64,000 bases of DNA from Malonomonas rubra (lineage in GTDB: Bacteria; Desulfobacterota; Desulfuromonadia; Desulfuromonadales; Geopsychrobacteraceae). Below the pieces are notes generated by a model that worked only from the letters and a program-made list of their open reading frames with translations, did not search any database and was not told the origin of the DNA. The stretch lies in NCBI RefSeq assembly GCF_003247215.1, contig NZ_QKAP01000063.1, positions 1-64,000 of the forward strand, given 5' to 3'. A program made the position numbers and the translations under genes. Shown here in pieces: positions 36,415-45,338 of the stretch (within the stretch, counting starts at the first letter, position 1; every line of letters begins with the position of its first letter).

Positions 36415-37305
36415 TCAATAGCCTTGCCACAAATATTGCGGGCCAATCATTGGTTTTCGACTAACATCCACACCCAAATAGCGATTAGCCGCCCCCTGAA
36501 TCAATTTTTCAATAAAATTTTCTCGCCCCGGATCCGGATAAACCAAATCAGGCTTCTCTCCCACTCCGGACACCTTAGCTGCATAATCTATCGCATCGTT
36601 AAATGTGCCAAGTTCGTCAACTAGGCCGATTTCCAAAGCTTGCCGACCGGTAAATATCCGACCATCAACAAAAGGCCGCAAGCGATCAACCGGCAGGTTA
36701 CGTCCTTCGCTGATCGCCTGAACAAACTGCGCATGCACATCGTCAATCATGCCTTGCAATAGTTCCCGATCCAAGTCGGTAAATTCACGCGATGGTGACC
36801 CAATATCTTTAAACTGCCCACTTTTCACGACCTCGGTCTTCACCCCGATCTTACCCATCAACTCCCGAAAATCAGGAAACGACATGATGACACCGATGCT
36901 CCCGGTAATACTTCCAGGGTTAGCAAACAGCCTCTCACCAGCAACAGCCAGATAGTAACCACCGGAAGCTGCAATCGCTCCCATCGAAACGACCAGCGGC
37001 TTTTCCTTGGCAAGTTTTAGCAACTCCGCATGAATTTCCTGCGAAGGAGCAACGCCCCCACCAGGCGAATCAATTCGCAACACAACTGCCTTGATTACAG
37101 CACTATCGCGAAACTCACCAATCTGCTCAATCAACTTTTGAGCATCAATGATGGTTCCGTAAACTTCCAATATCCCGATTTTTTTTCCTACCGGCACAAC
37201 TACAGTACGGCCACTGAAAATGCCTGCAGTAAATACCACAAGAAGAAAGAACAGGAAGATGGCTCCAATGGTCATTGAAGCCATCAAAAAAGGGCGTTTT
37301 TTCAT
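36415..37305 (-). CDS. sppA: Signal peptide peptidase SppA, short form
   Basis: A 296-residue inner-membrane protease that degrades cleaved signal peptides. An N-terminal helix (about residues 12-31) anchors it. The ClpP-like core has VVLRIDSPGGGVAPSQEI (about 74-91), the catalytic Ser in MGAIAASGGYYLA (about 108-120), FANPGSITGSIGVIMSF and the general-base Lys in VKSGQFKDIGSPSREF (about 161-176). The length suits the bacterial half-size, octamer-forming type. It follows rpsA after a terminator, so it may have separate expression. Confidence 0.92.
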   Translation of the reverse strand: MKKRPFLMASMTIGAIFLFFLLVVFTAGIFSGRTVVVPVGKKIGILEVYGTIIDAQKLIEQIGEFRDSAVIKAVVLRIDSPGGGVAPSQEIHAELLKLAKEKPLVVSMGAIAASGGYYLAVAGERLFANPGSITGSIGVIMSFPDFRELMGKIGVKTEVVKSGQFKDIGSPSREFTDLDRELLQGMIDDVHAQFVQAISEGRNLPVDRLRPFVDGRIFTGRQALEIGLVDELGTFNDAIDYAAKVSGVGEKPDLVYPDPGRENFIEKLIQGAANRYLGVDVSRKPMIGPQYLWQGY

Positions 37306-37317
37306 CGAACTTCACGC

Positions 37318-37349
37318 AAAAAAAAGGACTCCGACATACGCCGGAGTCC
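37318..37349 (-). terminator. Terminator between rpsA and sppA
   Basis: On the minus strand an eight-base-pair stem GGACTCCG/CGGAGTCC is followed by eight T. It would end most rpsA transcripts and separate abundant rpsA mRNA from sppA and ihfB. Confidence 0.88.
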
Positions 37350-37368
37350 CTTGATATAAGTGTACGGA

Positions 37369-39087
37369 TTAGTCTTCAGACTTACGGTCCAGGGCGCCTT
37401 GGAGAAGGGCCCCGAGATTCGAGGTCGCACTCTTCTGTGCCCCCATGAATTCGTTGACTTCAGCCTTCTCCTTCTGCTCGTCGATGTTCTTGATCGACAG
37501 TGCAATCTTGCGATCAACAGTATCAACCTGCAGCACCGCAGCTTCCAGAGTATCACCGACAGTTGCAAATTCCTTCGGAGCGTCGATCTTTTCTTTGCTC
37601 AACTCGGAAACATGCACCAGACCTTCGATCCCTTCTTCCAATTCAAGGAAAATACCAAAGTCGGTCACCGAAGTGACAATCCCTTTGACGATGGTCCCCG
37701 GAGCATAACGGGTCGGGACGGTCTCCCAAGGATCGGAAGCAAGTTGTTTCAGGCCGAGAGAGAAACGCTCATTCTCGCGATCGATGTTCAGCACAACCGC
37801 TTTGACCAGATCACCTTTCTTGTAAGCTTCTGAAGGATGCTTGATTCGCTTGGTCCAAGACAGGTCGGAAATGTGCACCAGACCGTCGATTCCTTCATCG
37901 ACACCGACAAAAATACCGAAATCGGTAATATTTTTGACCTGACCTTCAATGATGGTACCGATCGGGAACTTCTCGCCTATAATATCCCAAGGATTCGGCT
38001 CAACCTGCTTGAGGCCGAGGGAGATGCGCCGGTTCTCGGTATCGAGTGCCAGAACTACAGATTCAACCTCGTCACCGATGTTCAAGACCTTGTTCGGATG
38101 CTTAACCCGCTTGGTCCAACTCATTTCCGAAACGTGGATCAGGCCCTCAACACCCTCTTCCAGCTCGATGAATGCACCGTAATCGGTCAGACTGACAACC
38201 TTGCCAGTGACCTTGGCTTCAACCGGGTACTTCTCCTCAACATTGAGCCACGGATCGGGAGCGATCTGCTTGAGTCCCAGAGAAACGCGCTCCTTGTCCT
38301 TGTCGAACTTAAGGACCTTGACGTTGATCTTGTCGCCGACAGCCAGGATATCGGAAGGATGCTTGACCCGGCCCCAGGACATATCGGTTATATGCAGCAG
38401 ACCGTCGATACCGCCAAGGTCGATAAACGCACCATAATCGGTGAGATTCTTGACCACACCCTCGACAATCTGATTTTCTTCCAGAGTTTTGAGGGTTTCA
38501 CCACGCTGCGATTCACGCTCTGTTTCGAGCAGAACTCGGCGGGAGAGAACAATATTTCCACGACGCTTGTTCAGCTTGATGATCTTGAACTCGAAGGACT
38601 CACCGATCACCTTGTCCAGGTTACGAACCGGACGCAGGTCAACCTGAGAGCCTGGCAAGAAGGCATTAACGCCGATATCGACAGACAGACCGCCCTTGAT
38701 ACGGCTAACGATCTTACCTTCGACAACAGCACCTTCTTCCAGCGAATTCCAGATCTTCTGCCGGTCGGCTTTCTCTTTCGAGAGAACGATCAGACCACTG
38801 TCGCTCTCCCCGCCACCGAACAGGACATCGTAAACGTCACCAACTTTGACATTGATTTCGCCTTTTTCGTCAGCAAACTCGCGGATCGGGATAACCCCTT
38901 CCGATTTATAGCCGACATCGACAACCACTGAGTCAGGATTGACCTGAACAATAGTCCCCTCGACAACATCATTGCGCTTGAGTTCAAAACCGCCCTGCTC
39001 ATAATCCTTGAGCAGCTCCTCGAAGCTTTCCTCTTCGCCTTCAAACTCGTTCATTTCATCATCTTGCAGTTCTTTTTCTTCTACCAT
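37369..39087 (-). CDS. rpsA: 30S ribosomal protein S1
   Basis: S1 helps the 30S subunit bind mRNA. From ATG 39087 (572 residues; AAGGGGG upstream) six S1 OB-fold repeats follow an acidic N-terminus, recognisable by recurring motifs such as GAFIDLGGIDGLLHITDMSW, GAFIELEEGVEGLIHVSEMS, GIFVGVDEGIDGLVHISDLS and GIFLELEEGIEGLVHVSELS. A GTG at 39120 would add 11 residues but lacks a ribosome site. The last residues (LLQGALDRKSED) are a short charged tail. The gene follows ispH, an order shared with Geobacter-type genomes, and is closed by a strong terminator. Confidence 0.97.
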   Translation of the reverse strand: MVEEKELQDDEMNEFEGEEESFEELLKDYEQGGFELKRNDVVEGTIVQVNPDSVVVDVGYKSEGVIPIREFADEKGEINVKVGDVYDVLFGGGESDSGLIVLSKEKADRQKIWNSLEEGAVVEGKIVSRIKGGLSVDIGVNAFLPGSQVDLRPVRNLDKVIGESFEFKIIKLNKRRGNIVLSRRVLLETERESQRGETLKTLEENQIVEGVVKNLTDYGAFIDLGGIDGLLHITDMSWGRVKHPSDILAVGDKINVKVLKFDKDKERVSLGLKQIAPDPWLNVEEKYPVEAKVTGKVVSLTDYGAFIELEEGVEGLIHVSEMSWTKRVKHPNKVLNIGDEVESVVLALDTENRRISLGLKQVEPNPWDIIGEKFPIGTIIEGQVKNITDFGIFVGVDEGIDGLVHISDLSWTKRIKHPSEAYKKGDLVKAVVLNIDRENERFSLGLKQLASDPWETVPTRYAPGTIVKGIVTSVTDFGIFLELEEGIEGLVHVSELSKEKIDAPKEFATVGDTLEAAVLQVDTVDRKIALSIKNIDEQKEKAEVNEFMGAQKSATSNLGALLQGALDRKSED

Positions 39088-39218
39088 TGGGTTGAAACCC
39101 CCTTGCGTATTTCCCGACACCTTGCGGCGGCGGACTCTCTCGAGACTGCGGACGATAACACAGCCTCAGACAAAAAACAAACCAATATTTTTCAGGCAGT
39201 TATTCTTTTTAATCCCTA

Positions 39219-40067
39219 TTAAAAGGCTAACCTTTTAGAAATTTTCTTAAGTCGCTGCAAAACTTCATCGATAATCCAGGCAGGCGTGGAAGCACCAGCA
39301 GTAATCCCAACCCGCTCCTTGCTGACAAACCACTCCTCCTGAAGCTGCGCTGCGGTTTCAATATGGTGGGTACAAGGTTGTTGTTCCTCACAAAGCCGAG
39401 CCAAACGCGAGGTATTAGCACTGTTGAAACCACCGATTACCAGCATCAGATCGACCTTAGCAGCAATCTGCCGAGCCTCCCGCTGACGCAAGGTCGTGGC
39501 GTCACAAATCGTGTTGTAGACCCGTAGTTCCTTCGCCTTGGACAGGCAGGCCGAAACAATCACCTGTAGATTCTCCAGCGGCTGGGTCGTCTGGGCAACG
39601 ATGCCTATCTTGCTATAGTTCGGCAAAGCCTGCACCTCTTCGGCCCTAGTCACCACCACCGCCTCCCCTTTTGCATAAGAAAAAATTCCCTGCACCTCAG
39701 GGTGATCCGCCTCGCCAACCAGCACAACCAGATAACCATCCTCGCTCAACTTGGCGGCAAAATCCTGGGCTTTTTTCACAAACGGACAGGTCGCATCGAT
39801 AACATCCAGATGCTGGGCTTCAATTTCGTGCATCTCTTCCGCTGTGATGCCATGTGAGCGCACGACAACGGCACCGCCTGGGATCTCCGAGACCTGTTTG
39901 CAGACCCGCACCCCCTGCCTTTCAAGCTGCTCGACTACCTGCGGCGAATGAATCAGCGGCCCTAACGAATGAATCTTCTCATGTTTTGACGACGCGTCAA
40001 AAGCCATCTGCGTTGCCCGCTTGACTCCGAAACAGAAACCGGCACTTTTCGCCAGAAAAATTTCCAT
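39219..40067 (-). CDS. ispH: 4-hydroxy-3-methylbut-2-enyl diphosphate reductase
   Basis: IspH makes IPP and DMAPP in the last step of the MEP isoprenoid pathway using a [4Fe-4S] cluster. From ATG 40067 (282 residues, AGAGGGCGG upstream) the three cluster cysteines are Cys12 (AKSAGFCFGVKRA), Cys94 (IDATCPFVKKA) and Cys188 (YNTICDATTLRQ); the active-site stretch PLIHSPQVV is present too. A longer frame from 40163 would run through the end of cmk and is rejected. It starts 10 bases after the cmk stop. Confidence 0.96.
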   Translation of the reverse strand: MEIFLAKSAGFCFGVKRATQMAFDASSKHEKIHSLGPLIHSPQVVEQLERQGVRVCKQVSEIPGGAVVVRSHGITAEEMHEIEAQHLDVIDATCPFVKKAQDFAAKLSEDGYLVVLVGEADHPEVQGIFSYAKGEAVVVTRAEEVQALPNYSKIGIVAQTTQPLENLQVIVSACLSKAKELRVYNTICDATTLRQREARQIAAKVDLMLVIGGFNSANTSRLARLCEEQQPCTHHIETAAQLQEEWFVSKERVGITAGASTPAWIIDEVLQRLKKISKRLAF

Positions 40068-40077
40068 GAGCCGCCCT

Positions 40078-40752
40078 CTAATCCTGTCTTTTGGTAATAA
40101 CCTGCAGCATGAAATCAAGGACTTCTTCGATCGACATGCTGGTCGAATCGATATCGATCGCATCCGCGGCCCGTTTCAGCGGAGCGTGCTCCCGGGCACA
40201 GTCTGCAGCGTCTCGCTCCTCAACTTCGGAGATAGTCTGCAGAAGGTCAACCTCGCCCCCTTTAGCGCGCAATTCCTCGTAACGGCGACGTCCCCTCTCC
40301 TCGGCGGTCGCGGACAGGAAAAATTTCACTTGCGCGTTCGGGAAGACTACCGTCCCGATATCCCTACCCTCAAGGACAACACCACCTGCCTCTCCCATCT
40401 GTCTCTGCATACGCACCATCGCCTCGCGGACAACCGGTTGCGCAGCGATCTTGGCGGTCAACAAGCTCACCTCAGGGGTACGAATCTGTCGAGAGACATC
40501 CTCACCATTGACCAACACCTTTTCCACTTCCCCATCACGAACAAATTCGATCTGAAGTTCGGCACACAGTGCCGACAAAGCTTTCCCATCTTCGATATCT
40601 ATCTTCTGCCTCTTGGCCAGCAGCGCGACAGAACGATACATGGCCCCGGTGTCGATATTGGTATAGCCGGTTTGCTTGGCCAAAGCTTTGCTGAGGGTAC
40701 TCTTACCGGCCCCAGACGGCCCATCAATGGCAACGATCAATTGGTTACTCAA
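40078..40752 (-). CDS. cmk: Cytidylate kinase
   Basis: Cmk phosphorylates CMP and dCMP. The 224-residue protein has the P-loop in IDGPSGAGKSTLSKALA (residues 8-24), GAMYRSVAL (about 37-45) with the CMP-binding Arg, and the family stretch VVLEGRDIGTVVFPNAQVKF (about 125-144) followed by SATAEERGRRRYEEL. It lies about 100 bases after aroA and just before ispH and rpsA, a common order in this lineage. Confidence 0.96.
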   Translation of the reverse strand: MSNQLIVAIDGPSGAGKSTLSKALAKQTGYTNIDTGAMYRSVALLAKRQKIDIEDGKALSALCAELQIEFVRDGEVEKVLVNGEDVSRQIRTPEVSLLTAKIAAQPVVREAMVRMQRQMGEAGGVVLEGRDIGTVVFPNAQVKFFLSATAEERGRRRYEELRAKGGEVDLLQTISEVEERDAADCAREHAPLKRAADAIDIDSTSMSIEEVLDFMLQVITKRQD

Positions 40753-40853
40753 TTATTTCTTCCTTCAGGCAAGTGAAAACCGGCAAAAGCTGTAAAGCTG
40801 ATGCCGGTTGAAATTATCTGAAAGCCACTATAGCAGAGGACGGGGTTGAAAAA

Positions 40854-42152
40854 TCAACCCCGAATCGCATTCAGCAGTTCCCAAAAGTTCGGAAACGAAG
40901 TCGCGGTGCAGCCGGTATCTTCGATCAGCACCTCTCCGCTCGCACACAAAGCGGCAACCGCGATACTCATGGCAATACGGTGATCACCAAACGAATTGAC
41001 AATGCCACCAGTTAGCGGTTTGCCGCCAATGACGCGCATGCCATCCTCCAGCGGTTCGATTTGCGCCCCAAGTTTACCGAGCGTGTCGCACATCGCCGCA
41101 ATCCGGTCGGTTTCTTTAACCCGCAACTCTTTCGCATCCCGGATGATAGTCTCCCCTTCGGCAAAGGCGGCAGCTACACTGACAACCGGGAACTCGTCGA
41201 TCGCCCGCGGCACCAACTCACCACTGATCTCGATCCCTTTAAGTGGACTAGATTTGACCAGCAAGTCTGCAACCGGCTCTCCCGAAACCTCCCGCTGATT
41301 GAGCGGCTTAATGGAACCGCCCATTTGCTGAAGAATATCGATGATACCACTGCGAGTTGGATTGATACCGACATTCTTCAATAGCAGCTCGGAGCCGGGG
41401 ACGATTAAGCCGGCAACCAGAAAGAAAGCCGCCGAAGAGATATCGCCTGGCACAATCACCTCACGCCCGTGCAGCGCAACCGGACCGGTCACCCGTGCGC
41501 CACCATCGAATGATTTAACCTTTGCGCCAAAGTAACGTAGCATCCGTTCACTGTGATCACGCGACAGATGTGGTTCATAAACAGTTGTGGTGCCCTCAAC
41601 CTGCATTCCGGCAAGCAAAATTGCCGATTTCACCTGGGCACTAGCAACAGGCGACCTGTACTCTATCGGCTGCAAACCACCGCCTTCGATGGTTAAGGGT
41701 GCCTTTTTATTACCGTCGCGCCCGAGGATTTTCGCTCCCATTTCCGTCAATGGACCAATAACCCTTCCCATCGGGCGCTTGCGCAAGTACTGATCTCCGG
41801 TCAGCACCGAGTAAAATGGCTGAGCGGCAAGAATCCCGCTCATCAGACGCATGGTGGTTCCGGAGTTGCCGCAATCAAGCACGTCTTCCGGCTCCAGCAA
41901 GCCACCGATACCGCGCCCCTGGATGATCAGTTCGTCATCCCCTTTCTCCTCGACCGCAACGCCCATCGCTTGAAATGCCTTGAGTGTCGATAAACAATCT
42001 TCGCCCCGTAGCAGCCCACGGACACGGCTTTCACCTTCGGCTAGCGAAGCAAACATGATCGCCCGGTGGGAGATCGATTTATCGCCAGGAACAACTATTT
42101 CGCCACGCAGCGAGTTCGTCTGAATGATTGTTCTGGTTTCGTATTTGTGCAT
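40854..42152 (-). CDS. aroA: 3-phosphoshikimate 1-carboxyvinyltransferase (EPSP synthase)
   Basis: AroA joins PEP to shikimate-3-phosphate in the shikimate pathway. From ATG 42152 (432 residues; AGG upstream) it has VVPGDKSISHRAIMFASLAE (read near residues 20-39), LDCGNSGTTMRLMSGILA, VASAQVKSAILLAG, LRVKETDRIAAM and FGDHRIAMSIAVAAL, all family motifs. A longer frame from 42248 would overlap tyrA and is unlike the family. It sits in the aromatic amino acid cluster after pheA and tyrA. Confidence 0.95.
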   Translation of the reverse strand: MHKYETRTIIQTNSLRGEIVVPGDKSISHRAIMFASLAEGESRVRGLLRGEDCLSTLKAFQAMGVAVEEKGDDELIIQGRGIGGLLEPEDVLDCGNSGTTMRLMSGILAAQPFYSVLTGDQYLRKRPMGRVIGPLTEMGAKILGRDGNKKAPLTIEGGGLQPIEYRSPVASAQVKSAILLAGMQVEGTTTVYEPHLSRDHSERMLRYFGAKVKSFDGGARVTGPVALHGREVIVPGDISSAAFFLVAGLIVPGSELLLKNVGINPTRSGIIDILQQMGGSIKPLNQREVSGEPVADLLVKSSPLKGIEISGELVPRAIDEFPVVSVAAAFAEGETIIRDAKELRVKETDRIAAMCDTLGKLGAQIEPLEDGMRVIGGKPLTGGIVNSFGDHRIAMSIAVAALCASGEVLIEDTGCTATSFPNFWELLNAIRG

Positions 42153-42201
42153 TTTCAACCTTTTTTCTGCTAGCAGGCAACTCTTCGAATCGGCCGCTGA
42201 A

Positions 42202-43068
42202 TTATAAAATCGCGTCGCGCAGCTGTTTGGAACGATTAAAAAACTCAAACAGTTTCTCGCTGTTGCCTTCGGCGATATCCGCCTTCAGTTCGGCAAAATA
42301 GGTCTCGAACTGCTCCATCATTTCCAGCAACCCATCCCGGTTGGTCTCAGCGATATCCCGCCACATAGTCGGATCAGAGGATGCGATACGGGTAAAATCT
42401 CTGAAACCGCCAGCCGAATATTCGAGAATATTCTCTTCGTAGTGATCGTAAGAACCGACGGCATTGACCAGTGAATATGCAACCATATGCGGCAGGTGGC
42501 TGATCGACGCCAGCACTCGGTCATGCTTTTCCAGCGACATCTTTACCACTTCGCTGCCAGCCAGCTCCCACATTTTTTCCACCAGCGCCAGCGCCTCCGG
42601 GTCTGTATTTTCCGTCGGCGTCAAGATGCAGCGTTTCCCCCGATACAAAGTGGGAAAGGCCGCTTCAGCACCACTCTTTTCAGTCCCGGCAATCGGGTGA
42701 CCGGGAACAAAATGGATCCCTTCCGGTATCAGCGGTTCAATCATCTCGGCAACAGCCCCCTTGACACTACCACCATCTGTGATGATAGCCCCTGACTTGC
42801 AGCCGGGCAGCAGCTCTTTGGTGACAGTCGCGAGCGTTTTCACCGGCGTCGCCAGAAAAACAACATCTGCATCCCTGACCGCGTTGAGCGGATCGCGCGA
42901 ATACCAATCGATCACGCCCAGTTCGAGCGCTTTTTCCAGGTTCGGCTTACCACGACCGCAGCCGACTACTTCGCCAACAGCGCCAGCTTCTTTCAGTGCC
43001 AGCGACAAAGAGCCACCGATCAGACCGACGCCGATGATTGCCAACCGCGGAATCAGAACATCAGCCAT
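42202..43068 (-). CDS. tyrA: Prephenate dehydrogenase
   Basis: TyrA makes 4-hydroxyphenylpyruvate (or acts on arogenate) for tyrosine synthesis. From ATG 43068 (288 residues), one base past the pheA stop with GGGGAAGGG upstream, it begins LIPRLAIIGVGLIGGSLSLA with a dinucleotide-binding GxGxxG, followed by ATPVKTLATV, FVPGHPIAGTEKSGAEAAFP (catalytic His region) and ISHLPHMVAYSL. No ACT domain is present, so feedback control would differ from TyrA-ACT types. Confidence 0.94.
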   Translation of the reverse strand: MADVLIPRLAIIGVGLIGGSLSLALKEAGAVGEVVGCGRGKPNLEKALELGVIDWYSRDPLNAVRDADVVFLATPVKTLATVTKELLPGCKSGAIITDGGSVKGAVAEMIEPLIPEGIHFVPGHPIAGTEKSGAEAAFPTLYRGKRCILTPTENTDPEALALVEKMWELAGSEVVKMSLEKHDRVLASISHLPHMVAYSLVNAVGSYDHYEENILEYSAGGFRDFTRIASSDPTMWRDIAETNRDGLLEMMEQFETYFAELKADIAEGNSEKLFEFFNRSKQLRDAIL

Positions 43069-43069
43069 C

Positions 43070-44176
43070 TTACCCTTCCCCTTTCGCACCATTTAGCTTT
43101 TCCTGACGGGCGATCGGGTAGGAACCGAGCACTTTTAAAAAATGGCAGTGGACTCGTAACTCTTCGATTGCATCTGAAATCGGCTGGTCGTCAATGTGCC
43201 CGATCAGATCAAGGAAAAAGATATATTCCCAGGCCTTCTGCTTCATCGGCCGGCTTTCGATCTTCGACAGGTTGATCTGCCGTTTGCTGAACGGTTCGAG
43301 CATCCGGTAGAGAATTCCCGGTTGATCTTTGACGCTGAACATGATCGAGGTCTTGTCCTGACCACTCTTTTCCGGCGTTTTCTTGCCGATCACCAAAAAA
43401 CGGGTGAAATTATTCGGATTGTCCTCAATCTTCGCCTTGACAATCTTCAGACCGTACTGAATCACGGCCGCCTCGCTGGCGATCGCCGCAGCGGTTTCAT
43501 CCTCTGCGGCCAACTGTGCCGCAGCAGCAGTGCTGCCGACATCGACCAGCGGCACATCCGGCAGGTTTGCTTCAAACCAATGCCGACACTGGGCCAACGC
43601 CTGAGGATGGGAAACAATTTTACTGATCTGATCGATATTGCCGGTTTTCGACAACAGGTTATGTGAAATTTCCAGCATAACCTCGGCAATCACCTGCAGA
43701 TCGGAACCGATGAACATATCGAGAGTGTGGTTGACCACGCCTTCTGTGGAGTTTTCCACCGGAACCACCCCGTAATGGGCACGGCCACGCTCGACTTCTT
43801 CAAACACCGACGGAATGCTTTTGAGCGGCACCAGCAGTGCTGAAAGTCCAAACTGTTGCATCGCCGCCATGTGGGTAAAGGTCGATTGCGGCCCGAGAAA
43901 GGCAACCTGCATCGGCAGTTCCATGTTCAGTGAAGCAGAGATGATCTCGCGGAACACCTTGACTACCGCCTCGTTCGAGAAGGGTCCCTGATTCTGCCCG
44001 GTCAGACGTTCGTAAATCGCTTTTTCCCGACTCGGCACATAAAAGGTTCCGTCGCCGACCTCTTTCGCCTTGCCGACCCCGATAACCACTTCGGCGCGCT
44101 GATTGAGTAGCTCAAGAATCTGATCGTCAATCGCATCGATCTGCTCGCGCAATTTTTTCAAATTGTCATTTGCCAT
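43070..44176 (-). CDS. pheA: Bifunctional chorismate mutase / prephenate dehydratase
   Basis: The 368-residue P-protein makes phenylpyruvate from chorismate. Residues 1 to about 85 are an AroQ chorismate mutase (LKKLREQIDAIDDQILELLN), followed by the dehydratase (about 92-270: VAFLGPQSTFTHMAA, VVPVENSTEGVVNHTLDMF, with the TRF motif in NNFTRFLVIG). A C-terminal ACT domain (about 278-355) carries GILYRMLEPFSKRQINLSKI and ESRP, the phenylalanine feedback site. It is the first gene of the aromatic cluster and touches tyrA. Confidence 0.96.
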   Translation of the reverse strand: MANDNLKKLREQIDAIDDQILELLNQRAEVVIGVGKAKEVGDGTFYVPSREKAIYERLTGQNQGPFSNEAVVKVFREIISASLNMELPMQVAFLGPQSTFTHMAAMQQFGLSALLVPLKSIPSVFEEVERGRAHYGVVPVENSTEGVVNHTLDMFIGSDLQVIAEVMLEISHNLLSKTGNIDQISKIVSHPQALAQCRHWFEANLPDVPLVDVGSTAAAAQLAAEDETAAAIASEAAVIQYGLKIVKAKIEDNPNNFTRFLVIGKKTPEKSGQDKTSIMFSVKDQPGILYRMLEPFSKRQINLSKIESRPMKQKAWEYIFFLDLIGHIDDQPISDAIEELRVHCHFLKVLGSYPIARQEKLNGAKGEG

Positions 44177-44215
44177 AATTTTCTGCTCTGTCTAAAAGGA
44201 ATGATGGAATGCAGG

Positions 44216-44244
44216 AATTTAGCCTAAATAGCATTGAAAATCAA
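44216..44244 (-). promoter_or_regulatory. Possible promoter of pheA
   Basis: On the minus strand TTGATT (44239-44244) and TAAATT (44216-44221) are 17 bases apart, about 40 bases before the pheA ATG. Each box matches the sigma-70 consensus at four of six positions, so this is tentative. Confidence 0.35.
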
Positions 44245-44280
44245 CGAATCCAGTAGTTTTCACAACAATAAACCTTTGGT

Positions 44281-45240
44281 TCAGCACGCTGAAAATTCCG
44301 CCAGTCTTTCAGCGACTTCGATCAACTCGTCACGCCCGGCCGTTCCGTTCTCCAGTTGCTCGTACCACCGCGTCGGGAACCACTGGTCGCCATGCAGGGC
44401 TCCAACCAGAGCACCGGTCATCGCCCCAATTGTATCAGTGTCTCCACCTAGGTTAACAGCCTGAACGATCGCTTCCTCCGGATCATCGATAAACCGTAGC
44501 GCGGCCCAAAGTGCCGGCGGCCAGGAATCGGCGCTACGCACTCCACAACCAAACTCGGCAACCACTTCATCCGCCGTAGCGAACCGGTTCAGCAGCAGGG
44601 CCAAACCCTGTAACTTCACATTCAGAGTCGATTCAGGCACAAAACAAAACAATTTTTCGAGGAAACCCTGCGCGTCGGGCAATTCATCAGCCGCCAGCAT
44701 CAGGCCGATCGCTCTAGCCTGCAGTAAAGCAGCATCAATTGCTTCAGGATGGGTATGGGTCATCCAGACGGCTAGCTTCACCTTTTGGTAAAGCTGCTGG
44801 TGGTCAAGCAGACCATACAGCAAACCGATCGGCGCGATCCTCATTACTGCGCCGTTACCGAAAGAGCCATCGGCAAATAACATGTTCCCACTGCTCAACC
44901 AGTCTGCACCTTGCTGCAACGCAGTCAGTACCTGCACCGCGCTGCGCCCATATCCCCGTTCCGGGGTAAACGTCTCGGCGTAGGCAGCTGCACAATCAGC
45001 CCCGTCAACTTCCTTTTTGCGCAAAATCGAACGTGCCAGCGCCAGGGTCATCTCAGTATCATCAGTATAGCAGCCGAACCCGAGGCCCTGCTGCGAGGGA
45101 AGAAAATCACGAACAAGTTGCGGGTGCTGCAGCAGGATTTCCTGCCGTGACTGCATCTCAACCGCAGCACCAAGCACATCACCGAAAGCGCACCCCAGAA
45201 TTGCACCAACGAATCTTTCTTTTCGCTGAACCAGCATCAA
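44281..45240 (-). CDS. ADP-ribosylglycohydrolase-family protein
   Basis: A 319-residue all-helical hydrolase related to DraG and ARH3. Metal-binding motifs are GCAFGDVLGAAVEMQSR (about 16-32), YTDDTEMTLALARSIL (about 58-73) and LGGDTDTIGAMTGALVGALH (about 273-292), which supply the Asp/Thr ligands of the dinuclear magnesium site. It would remove ADP-ribose from a protein, nucleic acid or small molecule. No DraT-like transferase or nitrogenase gene is nearby, so the target is unknown. Transcribed divergently from the aminotransferase. Confidence 0.85.
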   Translation of the reverse strand: MMLVQRKERFVGAILGCAFGDVLGAAVEMQSRQEILLQHPQLVRDFLPSQQGLGFGCYTDDTEMTLALARSILRKKEVDGADCAAAYAETFTPERGYGRSAVQVLTALQQGADWLSSGNMLFADGSFGNGAVMRIAPIGLLYGLLDHQQLYQKVKLAVWMTHTHPEAIDAALLQARAIGLMLAADELPDAQGFLEKLFCFVPESTLNVKLQGLALLLNRFATADEVVAEFGCGVRSADSWPPALWAALRFIDDPEEAIVQAVNLGGDTDTIGAMTGALVGALHGDQWFPTRWYEQLENGTAGRDELIEVAERLAEFSAC

Positions 45241-45338
45241 TGAAATGAACCTCCTTGACCCACTGTAAACACGCAGTTAAACTGCTGCAGATTCAACATC
45301 GGGGTATCCCCGGCAGGACATCTGAAAGGACAGAATTA

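Noticed and set aside
37837-38931. A 364-codon plus-strand frame opposite rpsA
   Set aside because: It is antisense to a clear six-domain S1 gene and its sequence repeats with the S1 repeats; it lacks a ribosome site. It reflects codon bias of rpsA.
39088-39120. GTG start for rpsA adding 11 residues
   Set aside because: No ribosome site precedes the GTG, whereas AAGGGGG precedes the ATG at 39087.
43196-43666. A 156-codon plus-strand frame
   Set aside because: Opposite pheA, whose dehydratase motifs are unambiguous.
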